Positions 45,904-57,935 of a stretch of 64,000 nucleotides of DNA are shown here, piece by piece (positions within the stretch are counted from its first letter, which is position 1; each line of letters opens with the position of its first letter). The position numbers and the translations under genes were made by a program. Below the pieces are notes generated by a model. That model searched no databases, had not been told where the DNA came from, and saw nothing but the letters and a program-made list of their open reading frames with translations. The DNA is taken from the NCBI RefSeq assembly GCF_016545825.1, contig NC_052619.1, positions 71,186,115 through 71,250,114 of the forward strand, written 5' to 3'. The DNA comes from Eucalyptus grandis. Taxonomy: Eukaryota > Streptophyta > Magnoliopsida > Myrtales > Myrtaceae.

Positions 45904-48261
45904 ACGAATATATTTCGAAGTTATCATTTATATGTCGAAAGATGGAAAAAATTTGGTTGAAAAGATACTCCCATGCATGTCGGCCATTCAATTCTGTGGA
46001 TGATGTAAATTGAGACTAACTTTACTTTTGAATTTTGAGAACCCTCGTGTATAATTGACTTATTTATTCATGTGTTACTACCATGCAATTTATTTAATAG
46101 ATAAAATGCATTTTTGCTAAAACATAGGGACTAATGTATTCATTATCACTTTTATGGTGTCATTAAATCTCTATAGATTCATTTACTATCTGATATATTT
46201 CTAGGGCATAAAGATATAATGATACTCATAAAATGGGATTGAACATCAAATAATTGATCCGGATAGGAGCACATATATGTGCTTGGCTTATAAACGCGAT
46301 GATTTGAAATTTGTGTATTCTCCTTAATATATTAAACTATATAATATGTCACAAATTGATCATAAAATTTGACAATAGATTACCTTGAGCTCCACCAGAA
46401 TTAAAGGTTCTCACAGTTTATCTTTCTCACCACTCTCTTTTAAAACCCTAATTTTAAAACCCCAAATTTATGCACACTTTCCACCCTCTAGCCACCGCTA
46501 GCTTACACGTCACCTTGGCGCTGCCGACGTCGACCACCATAGCCACGAGTCCATATTTCTAAAATTAAGTTGATAATAATTGATGTAGAAGATAGATGGT
46601 TAATTGTGGAGTGTGATTATGAGAAATTTTGAATTGATTTGCTGGAAATTTGTGAAATTCATTTACCTCCAAACATCAACCATTCAACAAACATGGGAAA
46701 AGTACAATTGTACTCGGCAATTAGCAAAGCACATTCCCGTCTCAAACAGATCTTTAGAGGGAAATTCACATGCTTTAAAAAAAAAAAAAAAAAAAATTAG
46801 AGGCAAATACCGATGCTTCCATTTTAGTTATACAAAGACACTTGTGCTTAAGAAAATGATCTAGAGGCACAAAAATAATAGCTAAAGGTTATAATTAGAG
46901 GAATCATCTACCTTACTAAAGACATTTTGAAATGGCAATATCTAAGATAATTATTCTATTTGATTCTACAAATTTTCAAGGAAAAAAATTTAACTTTTAC
47001 CCAAGAGATAATTATTCTAATTGTTGTAGTGTGTAAGTTTTGGTCCGATCAAATCTTACTTCTCAAGAATAAAAAAAACCACTAACTTTTACCCAAGAGA
47101 CAAAAATACCCTAACTTTTCAAGTAATTTTGAAAAAAAAAGAAACCACGGACTTTTGTTTGATGGACAAAATTATCCACCAACACCACTAATGTGGTAAA
47201 TGATGTGGCTAACGAGACTAATGTGTACAAAAAATACACCTTAGCTCAAGCTAAAAAGACGTCGTGGGCACGTCAACAAAAAGCCCAAGACATTGTTTAT
47301 CTAAATCATTGTCATTTATGGTTCCTCTTGATTAGGATTAATTTGCTTCACGTACATTTCTTGAGATTGATGCAGCTCTTTTTCTTACTAATTTGTTACT
47401 CTAAAACATCATTTTCATCCAAGTCACGTGCCACGTCATCTTGCTTGGAAAGAAAATTTAACAGTGAGTTTTTATCCGTTGGATAAAAAGTTAGTAGAAA
47501 TCGTTTGGTCATTTGAAAAGTCATGGTATTTTTTATTCTATTGGCTGAAAGTTGTTTGGCCACAACTTGGTAAATCAGTAAATAACTTTTAAACTTTAAT
47601 TATGGATGACAATTACTGCTCAACCCTCCACGATCCAAATGGATGCATGGCTGGGGGGTTGGACATGAGCATGCACCTACTCCATAATCTAATTGTTGCA
47701 TGTGTAGAAACTTTCAAGCCTATGATCATATGCAATTTGCTTTGTTCATGGAACCATAGCAAAAAAATTGGTAAAATGGTAAAATAACCATTTTTTATAG
47801 TCAAGTTCACGAGTGCCTCATGCCTCGGCGGTCCTTATCAATTATATTTAACGAAGGAAGGTTCGATTTCCAAAATTAATGTTGGGAGAGAAGTTGGTAT
47901 CACTGAAAATTAGCTGCGGAGCCAAAAAGGAGTACGATGGGGTTGTTGCGCCGGACCCTTAAACCTTCACAACTTATTGTAATAGGTTCAAAAGATTCAT
48001 TGATTAAATCTATGCCAAGGGTAGGGAATTCGACCTAGGACGCCCCCTTCTAGCCAACTCCTTAAATTTCACATTGAGGAAGGACCATTCTTCCTTTTCA
48101 CTTTTTAATAATTCTAAATTGCTCACTCTTTTTCATTTCGTGCACATATGGACCAAAAAATCATTTAATTCTCGTTTAAACAAATGAAATAAGTTTCTGT
48201 TGTTCCATTCTTATGTAGATTTATTATGCAACACTACTTCCTATATGTAAATAAAAGAGTT
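45904..48261. other. Non-coding interval
   Basis: AT-rich with dispersed low-complexity runs (A-run at 46776-46796). Phrases such as actaacttttacccaagaga recur within about 46990-47100, a local duplication. Frames up to 97 codons (47193-47486) are not recognisable. Confidence 0.4.
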
Positions 48262-48645
48262 AATACCGTGGAAAAGCCTAATGAGTACATCTATGATAAA
48301 TTTTTACCAAAACTAATTTTTGGGTTATCAAAAACCCTAAATTGATACACATATAATAAATTTACTCCAGAGTAATTTTTAGGATCACTAAAACCCTATA
48401 TCGATGTACTCTTGACATATTTACCCTCTATCAACTTCAATCAAATTTTATCATGAAATTGCTAAATTGAATGACATCTGACAATGATTCAATTGACAGA
48501 ATATGTTCAGATGGAAATCTATATCAGATCGGGGTAAATTTGTTATACCAATTTGAGGTTTTGACAACCTATAAATTAGTTTAGGATGATTTATTACAGA
48601 TAAACAATTTGAAGGTTTTTGTGATACTAATTTCAATTAAAAAAA
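48262..48645. mobile_element. Inverted-repeat (MITE-like) element related to 31362-31733
   Basis: The left arm (ctatgataaatttttacc, aaaactaatttttgggtt, aaattgatacac) recurs inverted at the right (caaattggtataacaaattt, aaactaatttataggttg, read on the opposite strand). About 100 bases of imperfect inverted repeat, no coding sequence. The flanking duplication was not resolved. Confidence 0.55.
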
Positions 48646-48971
48646 ATAGCATATCTAGGAAGCGAAATACTTAGATTTTCTTTTAAGGGAAAAAGAAGGA
48701 GAGGAGAGGGGAAGAACATCTAGGGAAGTGAGAAAGAGAACCCCACCCAAAGCAAAGAGAACTTGGAAGACACAACCCCCCACCCACTTGAAGAATCATT
48801 CATTTTGCATCTCAAATCCTTCCTTCCAATCCTGTCCTTCGATCCACCAAAGTAAAGAATATAAACACAAACCCTTTTCCCATCCCTACCCCTGCGATCC
48901 TCCACGCCATTTAAAGCTTCGTAAAGTTTTCTTCCACTCCCCTGCCCGTATTGAAAACCGGAAACACCACC

Positions 48972-48977
48972 CCCTCT

Positions 48978-49008
<31 letters not shown>
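48972..49008 (+). promoter_or_regulatory. CT-rich (GA on the other strand) tract upstream of the neprosin gene
   Basis: ctctctccctctccctc followed by about ten CT dinucleotides, about 540 bp before the chosen ATG. Y-patch and GAGA-type tracts are frequent near plant core promoters and in 5' leaders. A TATAAA at about 48860 could be the matching TATA box. Both are suggestions from position and composition only. Confidence 0.45.
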
Positions 49009-49546
49009 GAATTTTTCTGCTTATTTTTTTTGTTAATCTTGCACGTCTTGGCATGATTTCATCAGTACCCAGATTTATTTATCTCGCCACGCCCACATGG
49101 GCAGAGCTTTGAGAAGCCCGGACTCAGATTTTCTATTCTATCCCTGTCCCTCGTTCCTCGTCGGCTTTTTGGGAATTTAATAAGCGCGGAATCAGCAGCT
49201 CCTCCTCTCCTGCCTGGAGGTTCGAGGTGTGCCAGGCGTTAAAAACCCGAGGCGGAATTGGAATAGAAGCAGCCCCCGAAGACAGAGAGAGAAAAGGCCT
49301 TGGAAATGGCGATGCAGAGAGAGAGGGAGAAAGAGAGCGGGAGAGGGGCTTGAATCGAAGTTCCTTAGAAGGGTCGCGATGTGTTGGGTGAATATGGTGG
49401 GGGGCGTGCAATCTCTCGGCGGCAGCGGAAATCAGGACGGGCGCAAGAGGACAAGGCCAATGTTGCTGCGCACAGACGAGCGCGACCGGGTGTGGACGAA
49501 GAGAGAAACGACAGGACCCCCGGCAGGAAGCTTCTCAGAGGCCGTC

Positions 49547-52500
49547 ATGGATTGTAGCACGAGTGGCTCTTCTTGTAGCTGTTGTCGTTGGCGTTCCTCC
49601 TCCTCCTCCTCCTCCAAGATCTCCCTCTCGCCGTCCTCAATCATTCCCATTTTTGTGCTCTTCCTCCTCGTCCCTTCTCCCTTCTTTTGTCACGCTCGTT
49701 CGTTGGAAACCGCCGCCGCCTTCCGCACCGCGAACCGGACCAACCGGACTAACCGGACTTTCCGGCCCGGGGACGAGCTGCAGAAGCTGAAGATGATAAG
49801 GGCTCGTCTCAGGGACATCAACAAGCCTCCCATCAAAACAATTCAGGCAAACCCGCCTTTCTCTTTTTGCTTTTGCTTTTGCTTTATTCCCCTGAATTTG
49901 CTCTGTTTTTAGAGACCTTGGACACCAAACTGTCCACATCATCATGAGAAAAGAAAATAATCCATCAATCACATGCTGCACTAATCACGTAACTAATTTT
50001 ATCTGCTAAACTCTCCTCATTCTTGTCTCTCTGTTTCTGTTTTTTTTTTTTTTTCTTATTTGCAGAGTCCTGATGGAGATATAATAGACTGTGTTCTATC
50101 TCACCGGCAACCAGCCTTTGATCATCCTCTATTGAAGGGACAAAAGCCATTGGTATCACCCCAGTTTCTTTGACCTTGGACAAGAAAATCAATTACATGA
50201 CTTTTTGGAGCCCCTGATTTTTACCCTTTCCTTTTTTGGCGAAATTCTCAGGATCCACCGGAGAGGCCGAACGGGCATCATTCAACCGCCGCAGCCGCTG
50301 AGACGTTCCAGCTATGGAGCATGTCGGGCGAGGCATGCCCGGAAGGGACGGTGCCAATACGGAGGACAAGCGAAGCAGACGTGTCGAGGGCTTCTTCAGT
50401 TCAGAGTTTTGGGATGAAAATGAGAAGACATGTCAGGAGAGACACTTCAAGCACTGGACATGAGGTAAGAGGAGAGACTTTGCCATTGAAGTTGAGCAGA
50501 GATTAGTATACATCTCAAGCATTTTTCTTTATCTTCTTAGTAATTTAAGAGAAATCATAATCATTCATTCCGAGTTAAAAATTATTGTCATCTAAGTTTA
50601 ATTAAATTTTATATCTGAAAACAAGTCTCTTTGCCTATTTTTGCCTCAAAGGTAAAGGCAAAAATTCAGACATAATTGTCTCTTTGTTCCCTTCTTCCTT
50701 ATGTTGATGTTCAGTCTCTCTGCTTCTTGTTCCTTTCTTCTCTTTTCTTTTCATTTTTTTTTTTCATTTTCTTTAGTTGGTCAAATTCAGGTTCGAGAAA
50801 AAGTTAGAGCATGAAGACAGGAAACTGCTTTTTATTTTCGGCTTGTACCTTTCGGACTGTGGTCTTTAACTTTGACATTATGTTTGCTTGCGCTTTCCTC
50901 CAAATTTTGCGGGCTATTTATTATCAAGCAAGCAAAAACATATTCATTCACTTTGTACCCAAAATATCTTTTCATTTTGTTTATTTTTTTAAAAAAAGAA
51001 GAAAAATATTTGGTACCAGTTTTGAACTCGATCGAGCCTAACCGGATTCACCAACCCAATGTTTATCAAATTTAGAAATTCCTCCATAGATTATTCTCTC
51101 TTTTTCCTCCATATGTTCCAGTCTCCCAAAGTCACGACAAGTGTAGTTGGGACTATTACAATTTCTTCGTAAGGCAGTCATTGGAATTCAATTTCAATTT
51201 AGGATCGTGAAAATAGTTGCCTCCTTTTATTCTAATAAATTTATATTATAACTTATATTCTTATTCTATTATGTTGATTTATTTATTTATTTATTTATTG
51301 TGCAGCATGCGGTAGGGTATGTGAGTGGAGATCAATACTATGGAGCCAAAGCAAGCATAAGTGTGTGGGCGCCAAAAGTGGCTAATCAATATGAATTCAG
51401 CCTCTCCCAGTTGTGGGTCATCTCTGGCTCTTTTGGCGATGACCTTAACACCATTGAAGCTGGCTGGCAGGTACGCTTTTATCTTTTTCCTCTTCCTCTC
51501 TTTTTTACCCTAATAAAAGTTTCGTTTTTTTTTGTTATACATTTCCTAATAGATAATAAGCATTGACCGGTCCACTTAGTCTCGCCCCTCTTAGGGTTTC
51601 AATTCATAATTTCCAACATGTTAGGGAAAACAACTGGATTTTCACATGCATTTCTCGATTTGTGAGTGGCCCTTGTGTCACGGATGAGTAGTTTATTTTA
51701 GGTTCAGGTCAAGCCCATCTCTTGGTTAAGAAATGCTGAGATACCAATTGAAACATTTTAAATTATTTTTCTTTTCATAAATGGAAATTTGCTCTTAATG
51801 TTTGGCTAATTATGAGTTGGAAGATTTTGAATTTTTTTCCCCACAAGTTGGTTTTATACCAATTAAAATTTATGGGTTCTTTAATCATGTTCTTTGCTTT
51901 CTTTCTTTTTTGGTAGGGGATAGTCCCGACTTCATTTATGCTAACTAATCTAAAATACATACTAATTTGTTTTACAACAAAGTGACAAAAACTTGAAATA
52001 GAAACTAGAATATTATCTGCTTCTGCCAAGGCTGGGGAAATTAAGGAAAGTAAAGGGTTGTCAAAATTGGATGGTCCAATCCAAGAAGCAAGAGATTTAT
52101 GTCTATGTTCAGCAAAAATCATTGAAAATCTTATGTTTCTGGGGTCAATTTATTCCGGCATGCAATTATTGTGTAGTTGGCAAGTCACTGACTTATATAA
52201 TATAAGCACATTAATGACCAAACTTAGTTTCCCAACTGATTGCATTAATGGCTGGTTGACATTGTTGCTTAGTCTTTTCCACCATGTTTTCAGTTTGTGT
52301 CGGACGGGGTTACTGATTAGAGAATAAATATTTACTTTTATTTTCTTCAGATTAGTCCAGAATTGTATGGGGACAGCTATCCGAGGTTCTTCACTTATTG
52401 GACAGTAAGTAACAAAAATAAAAATAAAAAATACTTTCCTACACAAATATTTTCCTAAAATCATGAGATTAATATTTTTGCAACTTTGATTGCTTGCAGA

Positions 52501-54905
52501 CGGATGCCTACCAAGCAACGGGGTGTTACAACTTGTTGTGCTCAGGATTTGTCCAGACCAACACTAGGATTGCAATTGGGGCGGCAATTTCTCCCACATC
52601 CTCCTACAATGGTGGTCAATTTGACATAAGCTTGATGGTTTGGAAGGTAATAATTAAATTTAGAGCTCTACTTTTTCTGGTTAATTAGAAAAAAAGAGAG
52701 AGGATATTATGGATTCAAAGTCCAAGCCTATGCATACATGTTCGCATGATTTTATGAATCACCCATCATCCAAAAGCTACTAAAAAATTAATGAAAAAGA
52801 TGTCATTCTTGTTGCCAAAAGTAGAAGAAAACTAATTCTATTCATAATGGAGAAAAAACTACTTTCTGCTTCACAATAAATGAAACTACTTTTAATTTAG
52901 AATTTTCTTTATGCTGGAAGTGATGTAAGATGGTCTCATGACCGGCATCTTAGATGTCATCCGATCCTCAAAATTAAGTGGCTTGTGCATGTTATTTATG
53001 TGAAATCACATGTTGAATTGCAACAGTTTATTACCTCTTTTTTTTTTTTTGGTCAGTATTACCTCTGTTAATTAGCCACCAAAATACCAATTATCAGAAT
53101 ATACCAATACTGAGGGCAATATTTTTGCTTCTGAGATGATAAACTTAAAATGGAGCTGTACAAACAACCAAGCATTACTAACTTTAGGGTGGGGGAGGGC
53201 TATGTTTTCAGAGGGAAACACCAGAGAGAACTTGAATTGTTAAACCTACTAGCAGTTTTACCGTTATTTGGCAATGCTTGCATCACCCGGCTGTAACAAG
53301 CAGACAACCTAAAGAGGGCCTTCATCCTTAAACGTAGCATCGAACCCACCATGATCTGACGGTGGAGATTTATAGGGGGCCCACCTTCAGGACTGACAAC
53401 GGACAGAAGTTGTCGATCTTGGAAGCTAAGAAAAAACTTGGACCATCTCATGTCAATATCATTTGCCTTAATCAGACATGAAAAGAAGTCGTTTTAGAGG
53501 CTTCAAAAGGTGTTGAATTTAGGTTGGAAAAAGAAAAAAGAAAAAGAGGGGGTAAAAATTATCCTTTAAAATTAAATAAATAAAATAAAATCGATGGTCG
53601 CCCTACAGATGGCTACAGCTTTGAAATGCATATTCACGCGTGCACTGGGAACTTGGAACAATGACTGTGATTGCCTTGTTGCTTTGTGCTCCAAGATTCT
53701 CCCCACTTTTTCCTCTATCTATTTCCTTTAAATACTTTTGCTCGCTTTGATACCGAATCTGGAAAATGGAAATTTTCAGTACTTTCAAGTCAAGTTTGAA
53801 ATTTGATAAGTCTCTGCAGAGATTAAATTTGAGGAAAATGTGGCTTTATTCTCAAACTTGTGATGAAGTATGGTCACATGGGATTCTCACAATTTATTCG
53901 ACAAGCATAAGTCCGAAAGCAAGTGTTTCAAATAATGTCTTCAAAATTAAATACCGTATAGTCATCTACCAAATTGATATGAGGATGGGAAAACAATCAA
54001 TTTTTTTAGTGTGATCGCAAGGATCTTTTGTTTTATTATAGTCTTCTTCTTCTCTTTTTACTCTTGATTTTTAAACAAAACAACATCTCTAATCTTTAAA
54101 AATAGAAATTCCATATAATTAAAATCATTTGAAGTAATGAGTGAATTTTTCTATGGTTTTGCCTTGAAAAAGAAAAGAATAACATCTTTGTTTTGACAGG
54201 AAAGTAAATAAAGACATTTCTGACTTGTTTTAAGTGGATCCAATGGACCACAGTGCACTTGGACTTCCCTTCATGTGCATTGATTCATTTGTATGCAATA
54301 GGGCACATGAAATAAAGAAATTATTACGCGGACTGAGTGCATGCACTAAAGTTTTATATATTTGTTAAATTTAGTGGGTTTGCAAAAGTTGATGAGACCC
54401 ACTTGAAATAACGATGTCTTCACCCAATCCATTGAAATGTCTCCATGAAAAGGGAGTTCGGTGGACGTGAGGTTGATTGCCTTAGACATCAAGTACTCAC
54501 ATCGTCCTTCTTTCTTACCCTGTGTAGGATCCAAAGCACGGGAATTGGTGGCTCGAATTCGGTTCAGGCGTCCTGGTCGGGTACTGGCCATCGGTCCTGT
54601 TCACCCACCTCAGGGACCACGCAAGCATGGTACAGTTCGGCGGGGAGATCGTGAACTCGAGGCCCTCAGGCTTCCACACGAGCACCCAGATGGGGAGCGG
54701 GCATTTTGCCGGCGAAGGGTTCGGAAAAGCCTCCTATTTTCGGAATTTGCAAGTAGTGGATTGGGACAACAACCTCATTCCTTTGCAAAACCTCCGGGTC
54801 TTAGCGGATCACCCGAATTGCTACGACATACAAGGAGGGATTAATAGAGTTTGGGGGAACTATTTCTACTATGGAGGACCAGGAAGGAATGTGAGGTGTC
54901 CCTAA
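49547..54905 (+). CDS. Neprosin-domain (DUF4409 + DUF239) secreted protein, seven exons
   Basis: Exons: 49547-49846, 50066-50152, 50252-50464, 51306-51470, 52351-52404, 52500-52646, 54528-54905. All phases are 0, total 447 residues. A hydrophobic signal ([19 protein letters not shown]) at about 30-50 predicts secretion. Exon 1 end to exon 2 is the activation-peptide region ([38 protein letters not shown]). From exon 3 the neprosin domain runs to the end: [33 protein letters not shown]-like [72 protein letters not shown]. In neprosin of Nepenthes the family is a glutamate prolyl endopeptidase; E in EFSLSQ and E in NWWLEFG are candidate catalytic residues (inference). The frame is open 106 codons upstream of the chosen ATG, so a longer start cannot be excluded. 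Intron 1 uses a GC donor. Confidence 0.92.
49847..50065 (+). other. Intron 1 of the neprosin gene, GC-AG type
   Basis: Family alignment places the junction between KTIQ and SPDGD. There the exon ends CAG followed by GCAAAC, and the intron ends in a long T-run then ttatttgcag. No GT lies at a usable position, so this reads as a GC-AG intron, a known minor class in plants. Confidence 0.75.
52647..54527 (+). other. Intron 6 of the neprosin gene (1.9 kb)
   Basis: Starts GTAATAA and ends ccctgtgtag. By far the longest intron of the gene; it contains only short frames and no resolved element. It may have grown by an old insertion, since other introns are 95-880 bp. Confidence 0.6.
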
Positions 54906-56401
54906 AAAGTTGGGGTTGTAGGTAAAATCAAAGAAGAAAAAGGGTGGGAATTAATTCTTTTTTCTTTTCTCGTTTGTAATTTCAGCTATTTTTTTCTCAA
55001 ATATATGTATAATTTTTTTTTTCTCATTGGGGGTGGTTTTGTTTCTCGTCTCGAGATCATTAAAATGAATGAATCTTTTTTTTATCTTAAAATTTTAACA
55101 TTTCAACTAACGGGTCATCTAGCTACACCACTTTTAAGGGGCTGCCAATGTATATTTGGTAAAGAAAGTAGCAAATATAACGTCATTTTGTGAGGGTTTC
55201 TCTTTCTCCACGATATGTGATGTTTCATGAATACGTAAAGGAAAAATCGACACAAATAATCTTAAACATACATACCAGGCATCTAAAATATCAAAATTCA
55301 AATACAAAACCTAAAATATAAAAATGTATACTTTAAGCCAACTTCAACGGACCGTAGAAGATGTTCATGAAAAAATTATAAATCCAAGTCCAAGTATATA
55401 TGAAAATGCCAAAATGTGATTATGGCGTGGGGCCAGCGAATCATCCATGAAGAAGCACGTCTTGGGGAACAACCATGATTAGTCTCACCTTGAGACGATC
55501 AAAAATTAAAAAATATTTGTCTAATTTTCCTCAAATCGTGCCCCAAGACAAATTTTCCAATTTGTTTTTGAAATGCACGTGGAGAGAATTTATTGAGTTG
55601 ACGAGCAGTTTGACAACTAAGGTTGCTTCAGCACTACGTCGTTGCGTTAACGATGTATTCCGTACGGAGATGGGAGTCTTCGAAGCGAATAAGAAATTGG
55701 CAGGGAGAGACGTTAGCCCATGCAAAGCGCACAAAATTCGATTAATACAGCGTTTGAGTTTCCAAGACCTTGGACATTGACCGAAGCCCGAAGAGAGAGA
55801 GAGAGAGATGACCCGCGATTGCGCATGCATTTGTGTTCATGGCGGGCACAAGAGTCGAGGATTGCTCCTAAAGAAAATGAAGAAAGCCAATCGTTAGCTT
55901 ATGAGATAATGGAGTTCTATCTAATGTAAGCATTCTTTATGTGTGTTTGCAGTTTGTGTGATTCTAAAAAATGGAGTGAAAATATGATGCTTCGTTCATT
56001 GGATAGCATCCGTAATGACATGATAAGAAGTTGAATAGTTATGAGCCTATTGAACTCTAGACAAATTAAGAACTCTAGATAAATCGTTCGTTGAAAGTAT
56101 GACATGTGGCCGGGATAACTAAACCCATTGGAGAAAACTTTTTCCAACCAATTTGTTTCAATGGGAGGTCACAAGTGGTGAACATGTGGACAATATCTAT
56201 GAATTGTAACTTACTAAATAGAATGGTTGGAGAAAAATATACCCCATAAAATAACTAAGCAAAGCCTCTCTCTACCCCCACTCCTTAGACCAATCAGTTT
56301 GTCAAGGTCACAATTACACTACTGTCATAGCCACCACCGTGATCTTAGCACCATCCATTGCAACCACCAACTATTCACCTCGACTTATTTATAGGTTGTG
56401 C
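54906..56401. other. 3' flank of the neprosin gene and non-coding interval
   Basis: T-rich sequence after the stop suits a 3' UTR, but no clear AATAAA lies close. Frames at 55475-55780 and 55531-55830 overlap on opposite strands and match nothing. A (GA) run lies at about 55794-55808. Confidence 0.4.
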
Positions 56402-57264
56402 TTGGGGTGTGCAAAAGAATCGGGAACCCCCAAACCGCCCAAAACCAAACCATTACTAACGGTTTCCATGAGGGCAAGTCCGGTTTCTCAATTCCAATTT
56501 CGTAGGGTCGGTGAATATTGGTCCAGTTCCTAGTTCTAGACATGGACCCGTCCGCCCATCCATCCATCCAGACCGAATATATATATATAAAGAATTTTCA
56601 TCTCAATCACTTAGTTATTTTGTAATTTTTCAACCAAATATATATACATATATGTATATTTATAATTATTGGATATTGTTGACTAATTTGATCTCTTAGT
56701 GTATAATAGGATTAACTCCCTACTTTTTTTTTCATTTTAATAATCCATTTATTTGCTTTCTCAACTAAAACAAAACAAATAAATGAAGAGAAATGAGAGA
56801 ATTGCTTGGAGATATCCATAAATCTTACAATGCGTTGTTGTCATCATACGAAATTAAGAGCCAACGGCTCATTTTAAAAGTATAATTAGGTCTCTTCTTA
56901 ACTATTCACATGATTAAATTACGTTGACATTGAAAATAGATGGATTGAGTGATTAATGTTTTAACTTACGTGGAAATGAAGTCTAATTCTCCACATGGTT
57001 CCGGTATTTCGAAAAAATTAAATTTTTAGTTAACAAGTATTTTCTATTTACTCTGCCCTATAATTTTCATTTCTTAATCAAAAGCCATGGCTCGCAATGC
57101 AAGCCAAATATAAAGTCGCACAAGCTTTGGTGTTCTAAATAGAAACTAGATCACCATGATATTAATTAATAAATGCAATTTTGCAGGGATTAGGAACCGG
57201 TACCAAATTTTTGGAATCGGTCTTTAGTGGGTGGGAACTACCACCTAGACTATGCTTACCCCTA
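56402..57264. mobile_element. hAT-like non-autonomous element (MITE)
   Basis: 863 bp with inverted ends TTGGGGTGTGCAAAAG and, from the right, TAGGGGTAAGCATAG. Flanking octamers ggttgtgc (56394-56401) and ggttatac (57265-57272) agree at 6 of 8 positions, as expected of an ageing 8-bp hAT duplication. Subterminal sequence repeats gaaccggtacc and aatcggtctttagtggg-like words also seen at 45400-45903. No transposase. Confidence 0.68.
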
Positions 57265-57728
57265 GGTTATACTGCCCGCTGGATCAAAATGGCAACGGCA
57301 TTCTGAAATCGGAGGTCCGGAAGGAAAGAGACAGAGACTAACTGTGTGTTGGGGGGAAGAGAGGTCAACTATAATCAGTGGTTGGCAATGGTGGCATGCG
57401 GCTGTTCCACTGGTGGCCGGTGTGGGGAGATGGAGGGACTGAGGATTTGAGATGGTTGGTGCAATTCGCCGATGGGGGTGATCCTTAAAAAGAATCATTA
57501 TGTTGCAATTTTTCAAGGGGATGCTTATACAAAGTTGAATACGTCGAGATCTACCCAACTTTTGATTATGTGAAATGTCATGTAGTCTTTCGCTTACATG
57601 AACAGGAGTTGTTGTGATGAAAATTCTCTTTCAAGAACTAATTACATTTCTATCGGCTAAAATATACAAGTGTCAAAAGTAAGCACGGGTAGATACTTCA
57701 GTACCAAAAGTTTGAAAAGATACACTTA
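57265..57728. other. Non-coding interval
   Basis: A 98-codon minus-strand frame at 57262-57558 has no recognised domain. Nothing else seen. Confidence 0.35.
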
Positions 57729-57935
57729 GGGTGCATTTGGTAATAATCCTAGGAACGTATTTATGTTTTTTTGTTTTCCGGAACAAAAATAGAAAAGAAA
57801 CACGTTTGGTAATTTTTTTTTATTTTCGAAAATAAATTTGTTCCCGGAAAGAGATTTGGAATAGAAACAAGAATACGCAATTTCCTTGTACAATCTCTTA
57901 TCGAAAATGTAAAACACAGGATTGCAATTTGGAAC
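57729..57935. mobile_element. Truncated end of a PIF/Harbinger-type MITE related to 11867-13096
   Basis: TTA (57726-57728) precedes GGGTGCATTTGGTAATAATC, which parallels GGGCGCGTTTGGTAACGATT of the complete MITE. The subterminal words gttccggaac-like, cgtttggtaattttt and aaatttgttcccggaaag also recur. The opposite end and its TTA are missing, so it is a one-ended fragment. Confidence 0.6.

Noticed and set aside
47855..47880. aaggttcgatttcc as a possible tRNA or SINE B box
   Set aside because: No matching A box at the right distance upstream and no cloverleaf could be drawn.
49229..49546. N-terminal extension of the neprosin frame starting MPGVKNPRR
   Set aside because: In frame, but arginine-rich and would bury the signal peptide about 140 residues in; the ATG at 49547 puts the hydrophobic segment near the N-terminus. 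Not formally excluded.
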